Shown: positions 42,778-52,022 of the stretch, one piece after another
Numbering within the stretch: position 1 is the first letter of the stretch
Layout of the letters: every line of letters begins with the position of its first letter
Assembly (NCBI RefSeq): GCF_000719265.1
Contig: NZ_JOFL01000021.1
Coordinates: 62,001-126,000 of the forward strand
DNA length: 64,000 nt
Direction: 5' to 3'
DNA from: Streptomyces roseoverticillatus
GTDB lineage: Bacteria; Actinomycetota; Actinomycetes; Streptomycetales; Streptomycetaceae
Made by a program: the position numbers and the translations under genes
The notes under the pieces: generated by a model
Told to the model about the DNA's origin: nothing
The model's database searches: none
Seen by the model: the letters and a program-made list of their open reading frames with translations, nothing else

Positions 42778-43776
42778 ATGCTTCCCCGATCCCTGCGCCC
42801 CGGCGGACGCCGTGCCGCCCGTGCCGCCGCTCTGAGCGCCGCGGTGCTCGCCCTGCTGGTGTGGTGGCTGGTGTCCGTGCACGGCGATACGTCGTCGGCC
42901 GGGCGGATGACGTTCGCGACCGGGGTGCCGACCGGCGTGTACGCGAAGTACGGGGACCTCCTGAAGGAGGACCTGGCGCAGGAGATGCCCTCTCTGGACG
43001 TACGGCTGCGACGCAGCCAGGGGTCGATCGACAACCTGCGGCAGCTCACGTCCGGCGAGGCGGACTTCACCCTGGCCACCGCCGACTCGGTGGCGACCTA
43101 CCGCGACGAGGGGAAGCCGGGCGCCGGGAGCCTGCGCGCCTGCGCGCGGCTGTACGACGACTACATCCAGCTGGTGGTGGAGAAGGGCTCGCCCGTGCAG
43201 TCGGCCCGGGATCTGCGGGGCCTGCGGGTGGGGGTGGGCTCGGACGACTCGGGGGTGCAGCTGATCACTCGGCGGCTGCTGAAGGCGGCGGGGCTGGACT
43301 TCGACAAGGACATCACGCCGGTGCGGGTCGGGATCGACAAGATGCCGGGGCTGCTGGAGCGGGGGCGGCTGGACGCGTTCTTCTGGTCCGGCGGGCTGCC
43401 CACGAACGCCGTCCAGTCGCTCGGTCTGCGGCTGTCGATCCGCCTGGTGCAGCTGGGCGACCTGATCGAGCCGCTGCACGCGCAGGGGCCTCAGACGCGC
43501 TACTACAGGGCGGCGGTGATGCCCGTGGACGCGTACCCGGAGCTGCGCGCGTCCCAGGCGGTGAAGACGCTGGCGGTCGCGAACCTGCTCGTCACCATGG
43601 ACGACGCGGACACGGAGCTGGCGGAGAGCGTCACGCGGTCGGTGATGAACAGCAGGGACCGCATAGGGAAGCAGGTGCACGCCGCGCAGAAGGTGGACCT
43701 CCGTACGGCGATCTTCACCGACCCCCTGCAGCTGCACGCGGGCGCGCGCCGCTACTACGCGTCGGTGAAGCCCTGA
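42778..43776 (+). CDS. TAXI-family TRAP transporter solute-binding protein
   Basis: 332 aa. An N-terminal membrane anchor or signal (residues about 10-35, AALSAAVLALLVWWLVSVHG) precedes MTFATGVPTGVYAKYGDLLKEDLAQEMPSLDVRLRRSQGSIDNLRQLTSGEADFTLATADSVATY, the TAXI signature with GxPxGxY. LRGLRVGVGSDDSGVQLITRRLLKAAGLDFDKDI and VDAFFWSGGLPTNAV follow. TAXI proteins often bind glutamate or related acids. No TRAP membrane subunits are adjacent. It is convergent with gluK, so it may be the extracellular ligand detector for that sensor kinase; this is an inference from position. Confidence 0.88.
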   Translation: MLPRSLRPGGRRAARAAALSAAVLALLVWWLVSVHGDTSSAGRMTFATGVPTGVYAKYGDLLKEDLAQEMPSLDVRLRRSQGSIDNLRQLTSGEADFTLATADSVATYRDEGKPGAGSLRACARLYDDYIQLVVEKGSPVQSARDLRGLRVGVGSDDSGVQLITRRLLKAAGLDFDKDITPVRVGIDKMPGLLERGRLDAFFWSGGLPTNAVQSLGLRLSIRLVQLGDLIEPLHAQGPQTRYYRAAVMPVDAYPELRASQAVKTLAVANLLVTMDDADTELAESVTRSVMNSRDRIGKQVHAAQKVDLRTAIFTDPLQLHAGARRYYASVKP

Positions 43777-43812
43777 GGGCCGGTTGCGTGCCGGCGAGGC
43801 GCGAGGGGCGGT

Positions 43813-45255
43813 CTACGGGTGCGCCTCCACCGCCTGTGTGCGCCCCGTCCCGGCGTCCCCGCCGTGGCGCGGCACCTTGATCACGGCGCGCAGGCCGCGG
43901 GGCTCGTTCGGCGCGTAGGTGAGCGTGGCGCCGCCGGCCGCGAGGAGGGCCCGGGAGATGGACAGCCCCAGGCCCGAACCGGAGACGTTCTGGTGGCGGC
44001 TGCTGCGCCAGAAGCGGTCGCCGATGCGGGTGAGCTCCTCGTCCGTGAGGCCGGGGCCGCCGTCGGCGACCGTGATGCCCACGCAGTCGCCCTCCACCTC
44101 GACGCTGACGTGCACCGGGGAGCCCTCCGGCGTGAACTTGAGGGCGTTGTCCACCACGGCGTCCAGGGCGCTGGAGAGGGCGACCGGGTCGGCCCAGCCG
44201 GTCACCGCGGTCGGGCCGCTGTAGGAGAGCTCGACCCGCTCGCGGTCGGCGACCGGCGACCAGGCACCCACCCGGTCGATGACGATCTCCGCTATGTCGG
44301 TCAGCTGGAGGTCGGCCTCCGCGTGCTCGGCGAGCGCGAGGTCGAGGAGGTCGTCGAGCACGCGCGCGAGGCGCTTGCCCTCCGTCCGGACGGAGGAGAC
44401 CTCCGCGTGCCCCGAGGGGAGGTCCAGCGCGAGCAGGTCGATGCGCAGCAGGAGCGCGGCGAGCGGGTTGCGCAGCTGGTGGGAGGCGTCGGCGACGAAG
44501 GCGCGCTGCTGCTCCAGGACGGACTCCACGTTGTCGGCCATCTCGTTGAAGGAGCGCGCCAGGCGGCGCAGTTCGGGCGGCCCGCTGTCGGCCGCGACGC
44601 GGGAGTTCAGCCGCCCCGTGGCGATGCCGTGCGCGGCGGCGTCGAGGGTCCGCACGGGGCGCATCACCCACCCCGTGAGGCGGAACGCGGCGGCGACGGC
44701 GACAAGCATGGCGGCGGTCTCGCCCGCCCCGAGCAGCAGCCAGGAGTGCAGGATGCGGGAGCGCAGCTGCCCCGTGGGCGAGTCGGTGACGACGACGGCG
44801 ACGACGTCTCCGTCGCGGATGACCGGGGAGGCCACCGCGAGCCGGCTGTGCTGCAGCGGCCAGACCTGCCCCGGGTCGTGGCTGCGGCGCCCCGCCAGGG
44901 CCTCCTGGAAGGCCCGCTGGCCCTCGCCGTCGGCCGGCACCGTCCAGCGCCTGGGAGCGACCGCCATGGCCTGTCCGTCGCGGTAGAAGATGCCGACCCG
45001 GATGTCGTACAGCTCCTCGTAGCGCAGGAGCTCGGAGCGCAGGGTGTTGAGCCGTTCGTCGGTCCCCGCCTCCGGGTCGAACGGGCGGGTGGTGACGAAC
45101 TGGGCGAGGGCGGCGAAGCGGGCCGTGTCGTCGATGCGGTCGACGACCACGCGCTGCTGCTCGGCCGCGGCGATGCTGCCGGCCAGCGGGAAGCCGAGGG
45201 CCAGCAGCACGCCCGCGAGCAGGACGATGAGGAGCGGGAGGAGTCGGGTGCGCAC
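43813..45255 (-). CDS. gluK: Sensor histidine kinase (GluK-like)
   Basis: 480 aa from GTG 45255. TM1 (LLPLLIVLLAGVLLALGFPLAG) and TM2 (about residues 170-195) bracket an extracytoplasmic sensor domain. A HAMP-like linker follows, then the DHp helix with the phospho-His in FVADASHQLRNPLAALLLRIDLL and an ATPase domain with N-box DAVVDNALKFTPEGS, G1 VADGGPGLTDEE and G2 GSGLGLSISRALL. It is downstream of gluR by 15 bp. The gluK-gluR pair beside gluABCD matches the S. coelicolor system that senses glutamate and controls its uptake. Confidence 0.9.
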   Translation of the reverse strand: MRTRLLPLLIVLLAGVLLALGFPLAGSIAAAEQQRVVVDRIDDTARFAALAQFVTTRPFDPEAGTDERLNTLRSELLRYEELYDIRVGIFYRDGQAMAVAPRRWTVPADGEGQRAFQEALAGRRSHDPGQVWPLQHSRLAVASPVIRDGDVVAVVVTDSPTGQLRSRILHSWLLLGAGETAAMLVAVAAAFRLTGWVMRPVRTLDAAAHGIATGRLNSRVAADSGPPELRRLARSFNEMADNVESVLEQQRAFVADASHQLRNPLAALLLRIDLLALDLPSGHAEVSSVRTEGKRLARVLDDLLDLALAEHAEADLQLTDIAEIVIDRVGAWSPVADRERVELSYSGPTAVTGWADPVALSSALDAVVDNALKFTPEGSPVHVSVEVEGDCVGITVADGGPGLTDEELTRIGDRFWRSSRHQNVSGSGLGLSISRALLAAGGATLTYAPNEPRGLRAVIKVPRHGGDAGTGRTQAVEAHP

Positions 45256-45270
45256 GGGTCAGGCCGGCCC

Positions 45271-45978
45271 TCACCGGGCCGGGACGACGATTTTGTAGCC
45301 GACCCCGCGGACCGTCTCGATGAGGGCGGGCAGGCGCAGCTTGGACCGCAGGGAGGCGATGTGCACCTCCAGGGTGCGGCCCGTACCCTCCCAACTGGTC
45401 TGCCACACCTCACTGATGATCTGTTCGCGGCGGAAGACGACGCCGGGCCGCTGGGCGAGCAGGGCCAGCAGGTCGAACTCCTTGCGGGTGAGGGCGACGG
45501 CCTGCCCCGCCACGGACACCTCGCGGTTGGGGAGTTCGATGACGAGGCTGCCCAGCCGCAGCGAGTGCGGGCCGGACGCCTCCTGCGCCTCCTCCGGGCC
45601 ACCGCCCCCCGGGGGGTTGCGGCGGGCGACCGCGTGGATGCGGGCGAGGAGCTCGCCGGTGTCGTAGGGCTTGACCACGTAGTCGTCGGCGCCGAGGTTG
45701 AGGCCGTGGATCTTGGACCGGGTGTCGGAGCGGGCGGTGACCATGATGACGGGCGTCCCCGTGCGCTTGCGGATCCTGCCGCAGACCTCGAAGCCGTCCT
45801 GATCGGGCAGGCCGAGGTCGAGCAGGACGACGGCGAACGGCACGCCGGTGTCGGGCAGCAGGGCCCGCAGCGCCTCCTCGCCGCTCCGGGCGTGCGTGAC
45901 GTCGAAGCCGTGCCGTGACAGCACCGCCACCAGGGCCGCGGCGACGTGGTCGTCGTCCTCCACGAGCAGCAGCCTCAT
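45271..45978 (-). CDS. gluR: OmpR/PhoB-family response regulator (GluR-like)
   Basis: 235 aa from ATG 45978 with GGGAGG upstream. The receiver has the acidic pair in VEDDDH, the phospho-Asp in VLLDLGLPDQDGFEV and the Lys in VVKPYDTGELLARI. The C-terminal winged helix reads VALTRKEFDLLALLAQRPGVVFRREQIISEVWQTSWEGTGRTLEVHIASLRSKLRLP...IETVRGVGYKI. It is divergent from gluA with a 270-bp intergenic region, where it probably binds. In S. coelicolor its orthologue activates gluABCD in response to glutamate. Confidence 0.92.
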   Translation of the reverse strand: MRLLLVEDDDHVAAALVAVLSRHGFDVTHARSGEEALRALLPDTGVPFAVVLLDLGLPDQDGFEVCGRIRKRTGTPVIMVTARSDTRSKIHGLNLGADDYVVKPYDTGELLARIHAVARRNPPGGGGPEEAQEASGPHSLRLGSLVIELPNREVSVAGQAVALTRKEFDLLALLAQRPGVVFRREQIISEVWQTSWEGTGRTLEVHIASLRSKLRLPALIETVRGVGYKIVVPAR

Positions 45979-46184
45979 CCAGGCCCCCTCCCTGTGACCG
46001 CAGCGTGGACACCCCCGCATCCACGCTGATGGACGCCCGGTCCGTCAAGGGGGTTGCGGGAGCGAAGGAGCTTCCGTTATCCACCCGGTACGCCCGCGCG
46101 ACCGGCGTGCGCGCCGCGCGCCCCCTTCACGCGGAGTGTCCCTTTGCGGCCGGATCGTTATGCTCAATTTCAGCTCAGATGTAA

Positions 46185-46213
46185 TGACGCTTGTCGTACC
46201 CGCTCATTAGGGT
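46185..46213 (+). promoter_or_regulatory. Candidate gluA promoter
   Basis: TGACGC and TAGGGT are separated by 17 bp, 36 bp upstream of the gluA start. This resembles a vegetative sigma-factor promoter. It is placed by motif and spacing only. Confidence 0.5.
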
Positions 46214-46248
46214 CCTCCCAATCGAGGAGGATGGAGCGAGGAACGCCG

Positions 46249-46883
<635 letters not shown>

Positions 46884-46911
<28 letters not shown>

Positions 46912-46970
46912 TCCGCACAACTGATCCGCACAACTGATCCGCATCGCTGACCCGCATCGCTGACCCGCAT
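46884..46970. repeat. 13-bp tandem repeats at the gluA break
   Basis: Units such as CTGATCCGCACAA (two exact copies) and CTGACCCGCATCG (two exact copies), plus degenerate ones, run from inside the last gluA codons into the spacer. The array begins a few bases after the sequence departs from gluA homology. Confidence 0.85.
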
Positions 46971-47138
46971 TCCCGATGTGCATAACCGGGCCGCTCTCGT
47001 CCGGCCCACGGGTCCCGATCCGTACGCCGGAGCCCGCGCCGCCGGCCGCACCGGCCCCCTGCGCCCTTCTCGCCGCCCCTCCCACGTCACGGCGCCCCGA
47101 CCGCTCCGCAACACCTGCTGACGCAAAGGATGTTCACC

Positions 47139-48062
47139 ATGAAGCTCCGCAAGACCGTCGCAGCTGCCTCCGTGGCGCTGGCGCTCACCACGGCCGCCAC
47201 CGCCTGCGGGAAGTCGGGCAGCCCCGACGACGACAAGGCCGGCAAGCCCAGCGACGGCAAGTCCGCGCCGGCCGTGCCGACCTACAAGGTGAACACCGCG
47301 GCCGATGTCAAGGGCTCGCCCGTCTTCGACCGGATCAAGGGCAAGACGATCACCATCGGCACCAAGGCCGACCAGCCGGGCATGGGCTACGAGAACCCCA
47401 CCTCCAAGAAGCGCTCCGGCTACGACGTGGAGATCGCCCGGATGATCGCGGCCGACCTCGGCTTCGACGAGGCGCACATCAAGTTCAAGACGGTGCCGTC
47501 CGAGGCCCGCGAGACGCAGATCGCCAGTGGCGGGGTCGACCTCTACGTCGGCACGTACACGATCAACGACGAGCGCAAGAAGCAGATCGGCTTCGCCGGC
47601 CCGTACTACGTCGCCGGCCAGGACCTCCTGGTGAAGTCCGACAGCAGCATCAAGGGCCCGGACGACGTCAAGGGCAAGAAGGTCTGCTCGGCCACCGGCT
47701 CCACGCCGCTCAAGCGCATCAAGGAGCCCAAGTACGGAGTGGGCGAGGCCAAGGCCCAGCAGGGCTACCAGCTGTGCGTGCAGGAGCTCGTGTCCGGCAC
47801 GGTCGACGCCGTGACGACCGACGACACGATCCTCAAGGGCTACGCAGCGGAGAACAAGGGCGCCCTGAAGGTCGTCGGGAACCCGTTCTCCGAGGAGCCG
47901 TACGGCGTCGGCCTGAAGAAGGACGACAAGGCGCTGCGGGAGGCCGTCAACGACGCCATCGAGGCGCACGAGAAGAACGGCGACTGGAAGAAGGCGTACG
48001 ACGCCACCATCGGCCTCGCCGGCAACCCCGCGCCGAACCCGCCGGCGGTCGACCGCTACTGA
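47139..48062 (+). CDS. gluB: Glutamate ABC transporter substrate-binding lipoprotein
   Basis: 307 aa from ATG 47139 with AAGGA eight bases upstream. The lipoprotein signal ends LALTTAATACGKS (Cys at +1). The class-3 solute-binding domain reads KTITIGTKADQPGMGYENPTSKKRSGYDVEIARMIAADLGF, TQIASGGVDLYVGTYTINDERKKQIGFAGPYYVAGQDLLV and VDAVTTDDTILKGYA, typical for glutamate/aspartate binding. A Lys/Asp-rich linker (about residues 25-45) tethers it. The intact gene follows the truncated gluA by 227 bp, so its own promoter or read-through must drive it. Confidence 0.93.
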   Translation: MKLRKTVAAASVALALTTAATACGKSGSPDDDKAGKPSDGKSAPAVPTYKVNTAADVKGSPVFDRIKGKTITIGTKADQPGMGYENPTSKKRSGYDVEIARMIAADLGFDEAHIKFKTVPSEARETQIASGGVDLYVGTYTINDERKKQIGFAGPYYVAGQDLLVKSDSSIKGPDDVKGKKVCSATGSTPLKRIKEPKYGVGEAKAQQGYQLCVQELVSGTVDAVTTDDTILKGYAAENKGALKVVGNPFSEEPYGVGLKKDDKALREAVNDAIEAHEKNGDWKKAYDATIGLAGNPAPNPPAVDRY

Positions 48063-48073
48063 CGGCCGCGGCC

Positions 48074-48118
48074 GCCCCAAGCCCCGCGGCCCCAAGCCCC
48101 GCGGCCCCGAGCCCCGCC
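48074..48118. repeat. Three 15-bp tandem repeats after gluB
   Basis: GCCCCAAGCCCCGCG occurs twice exactly and a third time with two changes, in the gluB-gluC gap. The rest of the gap is C-rich with no gene. Confidence 0.75.
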
Positions 48119-48235
48119 GCCGCGCCGCCGCAGCCGCCTCAAACCCGCGGCCCCGAGCCCCGCTGCTCACGCCGCCCCCGCACGCCCCACGCCCCGTCCG
48201 CCGCCGATCCGTAACGACCCGCCGGGAGAGCCTCC

Positions 48236-48886
48236 TTGAACGTTCTGTCGGACCACTTCGCGGAGTTCCGCGAAGGTTTCCTGGGCACCGTCGAGCTCAC
48301 CGGGCTCAGCGGTCTGCTCGCCCTGGTGCTGGGCATACTGATGGCGGCGTTCCGGGTCTCCCCGGTGCCCGCCCTGCGAATATTCGGCACCGCCTGGGTG
48401 ACCCTGCTGCGCAACACCCCCCTCGTGCTCCTGTTCCTCGCCGTCACCCTGGGGCTGCCCGCCCTCGGCCTCAAGGGCTGGGACTCCTTCTGGCTCGCCG
48501 TGCTGACGCTCGGGTGTTACACCTCGGCGTTCATCTGCGAGGCCGTCCGGTCCGGCATCAACTCCGTGCCGGTGGGCCAGGCGGAGGCGGCCCGCTCCAT
48601 CGGGATGACCTTCAACCAGACCCTGGGGCAGGTCGTCCTGCCCCAGGCCACCCGCACCGCCGTGCCGCCGATCGGCAGCCTGATGATCGCCCTCACCAAG
48701 AACACGGCGATCGCCTCGGGGTTCAACGTGACCCAGCTCGGCTCGGTGCAGAAGTCCCTCAACGCCGACACCGGCTACAACATCTACGTGATCTTCCTGT
48801 GGATCGCGGTCTGCTACATCATCATCACTCTCGCGATCAGCGGTCTGTTCCGGCTGCTGGAGAACCGGCTGGCGGTGGCCCGATGA
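48236..48886 (+). CDS. gluC: Glutamate ABC transporter permease 1
   Basis: 216 aa from TTG 48236 with GGGAGAG upstream. Four to five TM helices: LTGLSGLLALVLGILMAAF, LLRNTPLVLLFLAVTLGLPAL, FWLAVLTLGCYTSAFICEAVRSGI and IYVIFLWIAVCYIIITLAISGLF. The EAA loop for the ATPase contact is GQAEAARSIGMTFNQTLGQVVLPQATRTAVPPI. HisM/GltJ-like. It ends in an ATGA overlap with gluD, so the two permease halves are coupled. Confidence 0.93.
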   Translation: MNVLSDHFAEFREGFLGTVELTGLSGLLALVLGILMAAFRVSPVPALRIFGTAWVTLLRNTPLVLLFLAVTLGLPALGLKGWDSFWLAVLTLGCYTSAFICEAVRSGINSVPVGQAEAARSIGMTFNQTLGQVVLPQATRTAVPPIGSLMIALTKNTAIASGFNVTQLGSVQKSLNADTGYNIYVIFLWIAVCYIIITLAISGLFRLLENRLAVAR

Positions 48887-49791
48887 GCGCGAACGTCCTC
48901 TACGACGCCCCCGGCCCCCGCGCGCGGGCCCGCAACCGCCTCTACGGGGCGCTCTCCACCGTCGCGATCCTCGGCCTGGCGGCCTTCGTCTTCTACAAGC
49001 TGGACGACACCGGCCAGTTCCAGCCGGGCCTGTGGGACGACTACGAGTACACCGACACCCACCAGCGGATCGTCGACGGGCTGCTCACGACCCTCAAGAC
49101 GTTCGCCATCGCGGCGGTCCTCTCGGTCGCGCTCGGCGCGGTGCTCGCGTCCGCCCGGCTGTCCGACCACCGGCCGGTGCGCTGGGCGGCCACGGTGGTG
49201 GTCGAGTTCTTCCGCGCCATGCCGCTGGTGATCATGATCTTCCTGCTGTTCGCAGGGGTGTTCACCTCCGACCCGATGTGGGCGCTGGTCCTGGGCCTCA
49301 CGCTCTACAACGGCTCCGTGCAGGCGGAGATCTTCCGCTCCGGGGTCAACGCGGTGCCCCGCGGGCAGAGCGAGGCGGCCTACGCGCTCGGGCTGCGCAA
49401 GACGCAGGTGATGTCGAGCGTCCTGATCCCCCAGGCCGTGCGGACGATGCTGCCGTCGATCATCAGCCAGCTCGTGGTGACCCTCAAGGACACCTCGCTC
49501 GGATTCATCATCCTCTACGAGGAACTGCTGTTCGTCGGCAAGGCCTTCGCCGAGCAGACCAGGCCGGTGAACGGCGTCTACGCCTTCATCCCGATGGTGA
49601 TCGTCTTCGGTTCGATCTACATCGTGCTCTGCCTCGCGCTGTCCTCGGTGGCCACCTGGGTCGAACGGCGCACGCAGCGCTCGCGCAAGGGAGCCCCGCC
49701 CGCGATGGCGATGGTCGGAGCCGCCGTCACGACCGACTCCACGACCGGCGTGGACGGCGCCTCCGGCGCAGACGGCTCCCACGCCGGCTGA
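48883..49791 (+). CDS. gluD: Glutamate ABC transporter permease 2
   Basis: 302 aa; ATG 48883 overlaps the gluC stop by four bases. Helices include LYGALSTVAILGLAAFVFY, LLTTLKTFAIAAVLSVALGAVLASA, VVVEFFRAMPLVIMIFLLFAGVF and GVYAFIPMVIVFGSIYIVLCLALSSVATWV. The EAA loop is GQSEAAYALGLRKTQVMSSVLIPQAVRTMLPSI. A periplasmic insert (TGQFQPGLWDDYEYTDTHQRIVDG) and a 40-residue Ala/Thr/Gly tail are present. It pairs with GluC to form the membrane channel. A hairpin lies 16 bp after the stop. Confidence 0.93.
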   Translation: MSANVLYDAPGPRARARNRLYGALSTVAILGLAAFVFYKLDDTGQFQPGLWDDYEYTDTHQRIVDGLLTTLKTFAIAAVLSVALGAVLASARLSDHRPVRWAATVVVEFFRAMPLVIMIFLLFAGVFTSDPMWALVLGLTLYNGSVQAEIFRSGVNAVPRGQSEAAYALGLRKTQVMSSVLIPQAVRTMLPSIISQLVVTLKDTSLGFIILYEELLFVGKAFAEQTRPVNGVYAFIPMVIVFGSIYIVLCLALSSVATWVERRTQRSRKGAPPAMAMVGAAVTTDSTTGVDGASGADGSHAG

Positions 49792-49806
49792 GCAACCCCG
49801 CAGGTG

Positions 49807-49839
49807 GCGCCCCGTCGGCCCCTCCGGGCGGCGGGGCGC
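49807..49839 (+). terminator. gluD terminator hairpin
   Basis: An 8-bp stem GCGCCCCG/CGGGGCGC (49807-49814 with 49832-49839) with a GC-rich 17-nt loop that may fold further. Confidence 0.6.
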
Positions 49840-50025
49840 GCCCCGTGCGGCGCGCCGCGGCGAGCGCCCTGATCACTTGACGCACGCACCCGCAGTGGGT
49901 TGCATACGTTCTGTGATCGAGCACCGCGTTCCCCCCGTCGGACCCCATACATCCCGTACGCCCCGTACGTACCGTGGAGCCCCGGGCAGGGATCTCGGCC
50001 GCAGCGGATGCCCGGGAGCCGTGTC

Positions 50026-51819
50026 GTGGACCCGGTGATCGTCGTCGGGGCCGGCCCGGTCGGCCTCACCCTCGCTCTCTGCCTGGCCCGCCACGAGGTG
50101 CGCGTCGTCCTCCTCGACGAGACCCCGGCCGACGGCCCCGCGCCCGACGAGAAACGGCTGGCCCGGACGGCCGTGCTCGGCCCGGACACCGCCGCCCTGC
50201 TGGAGCGGCTGGGGTGCGCCACGGAGGAGGGCGCCCGGTGGACGGGCTGGCGCACCATGCGGCGCCGCTCGGCGGTCACCCGGTTGTCGTTCACGGCTCC
50301 CGGGGCGGCCCCGGCGAACGGCAAGGCTGAGGGCGCGGAGGAGGCCGGGCCGTCGCCGCTGCATCTGCCGCAGCACGTCCTGACGCGGGAGCTGCGGGCC
50401 GCGCTCGCCCTCGAGGACAAGGTGCGCGTCGTCCGTGCCGGCCGCCTGGAGACGCTCCGGCAGGACGCCTACGGCGTCACCGCGCAGCTCCGCGGTGACA
50501 ACGGTCCGACCTGGCGGGGAAGTTACCTCGTCGGCTGCGACGGCGCCCGGTCGACCGTGCGCAAGCTGCTCGGCGCGCGCTTCCCGGGGCGGACGGCCGT
50601 CGAGCGGTACGCGGTCGCCGCGCTCCGGGCCGAGCTGCCGTGGCCCGGCGAGGCCGTGCTGCACCGGTCGCCCGCACGGGGCGGCGAAGTGACGGCCCGC
50701 CCCCTGCCGGACGGCGTCTGGCGGCTGGACTGGCCCCTGCCGCCCGGCGGCGAGCTCGTCACCCCCGAGGCGCTCCTCACCCGCGTGCGCGACTCACTGG
50801 CCGGCTGGTGCGGCGACGTGCCGGAGTACGAGCTCCTGGACACCGGCGTGCACACCGTCCACCACCGCCTCACGCGCCGGATGCGCACCGGCCGCGCCTT
50901 CCTCGCCGGGGACGCCGCCCACCTGCTGGGCGCGCTCGGCACGCAGGGCCTCGACGAGGGGCTGCGCGACGCCGAGAACCTGTCCTGGAAGCTGGCCCTC
51001 GCCTGGCACCACGGTGCCTCCGAGACGCTGCTGGACAGCTACCAGGCCGAGCGGCGCGGGGCGGTGGGGGCGCGGCTGCGCGCCGCCGACCGGGCTCTGC
51101 CGGCGGTACGGGGCGCAGGGGGGTGGAACAACGTGCGCCGCGCGCTGCTGCCGGGCGCCCTGCGCGGGCACGACGAGTTGCTCACCGACGGCCACGTCGG
51201 GCGCGGGCAGCTGGGCGCGCCCCCCTCGTACACCGGGACGCCCCTGGCACCCGCGGCACCGCCCGCCGGGTCCGTCGTGGTGGCCACACCCCTGGGGGCC
51301 CCGGCCGAGAACGTGCGGGTGACCGCCCCGGACGGCTCGCGCGTACCGCTGCGGGAACGGCTGGGCGGCGACCTCCTGGTGCTCCTGACCGCACCGGGCA
51401 GCGGCGTGTGGGAGCGCCGGCATTGGGCGGACGCCGGCCTCATGCCGCAGCTGGAAGCCGCCGTCAGCGCCCTCCCCGTGCGCGCCGAACTGCTGGTCAC
51501 CGACGAGTACCCGGGCGCTCCCGCCCACACGGTGCTGGTGGTGCGCCCGGACGGGCACCTGGTGGCGGCGCTGGCAGGGGTGCGGCCCGCAGAGCTGTAC
51601 GCGTGCGCGGACGCCGTACGGGGCAGGGCCGTGGACGAGGACCGGGCCGGCGACGCCGTACGGGCCGACCGCGGACGAGCAGACGGCATGCAGTCCGGCG
51701 GAACTCAGGCCGGCGGCTCCGAGGCCTCGGCAGCGGGAGCGGCTCCGGGCGGCAGTGGGGGCCCAGGGGGCGCGCATGCGCCGGAGGAAGCCCCCAGCGA
51801 AGCCACGGCCAACCGTTGA
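50026..51819 (+). CDS. FAD-dependent aromatic monooxygenase (PheA/TfdB-like)
   Basis: 597 aa from GTG 50026, chosen because GGGAG lies seven bases upstream; ATG 50008 is an alternative. FAD site GxGxxG in VDPVIVVGAGPVGLTLALCLA, DG motif VGCDGARSTVRKLLGARFPG and GD motif FLAGDAAHLLGALGTQGLDEGLRDAENLSWKLAL define a group A flavoprotein monooxygenase. A C-terminal thioredoxin-like domain (about residues 400-520) is typical of phenol hydroxylases; the last 70 residues are a disordered Gly/Ala/Asp tail. Substrate unknown. It stands alone between gluD and the cysteine dioxygenase unit. Confidence 0.88.
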   Translation: MDPVIVVGAGPVGLTLALCLARHEVRVVLLDETPADGPAPDEKRLARTAVLGPDTAALLERLGCATEEGARWTGWRTMRRRSAVTRLSFTAPGAAPANGKAEGAEEAGPSPLHLPQHVLTRELRAALALEDKVRVVRAGRLETLRQDAYGVTAQLRGDNGPTWRGSYLVGCDGARSTVRKLLGARFPGRTAVERYAVAALRAELPWPGEAVLHRSPARGGEVTARPLPDGVWRLDWPLPPGGELVTPEALLTRVRDSLAGWCGDVPEYELLDTGVHTVHHRLTRRMRTGRAFLAGDAAHLLGALGTQGLDEGLRDAENLSWKLALAWHHGASETLLDSYQAERRGAVGARLRAADRALPAVRGAGGWNNVRRALLPGALRGHDELLTDGHVGRGQLGAPPSYTGTPLAPAAPPAGSVVVATPLGAPAENVRVTAPDGSRVPLRERLGGDLLVLLTAPGSGVWERRHWADAGLMPQLEAAVSALPVRAELLVTDEYPGAPAHTVLVVRPDGHLVAALAGVRPAELYACADAVRGRAVDEDRAGDAVRADRGRADGMQSGGTQAGGSEASAAGAAPGGSGGPGGAHAPEEAPSEATANR

Positions 51820-51851
51820 CCCGCACCGACCGCCATGATTGACTACTGAAC

Positions 51852-51938
51852 GTGACTGACAGCGGCGCGCACTTCTGGCGGAGGGTCCATCTGGACCTGC
51901 TCCGCTACGCGGGCTGCGTCTGTCGTCCGTCCTGCTGA
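51852..51938 (+). CDS. Cysteine-rich leader peptide (attenuator uORF)
   Basis: A 28-codon ORF from GTG: VTDSGAHFWRRVHLDLLRYA, then GCVCRPSC and TGA. Three of the last seven codons are Cys. Short uORFs of the form (W/R)RRVHxDLxR...CRP are recurrent actinobacterial leader peptides before sulphur genes, where ribosome progress over Cys codons reports cysteine supply. It ends 84 bp before the cysteine dioxygenase start, so high cysteine would be expected to alter its translation or transcription. Confidence 0.75.
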   Translation: MTDSGAHFWRRVHLDLLRYAGCVCRPSC

Positions 51939-52022
51939 TCCGCATTCCCTTCGCGCGGCCTGCGTGTGCGCTCTGTGCGCCGGCCGCCGCGCGCTCCTTC
52001 GCGATCACTCAGGACGGTCCTT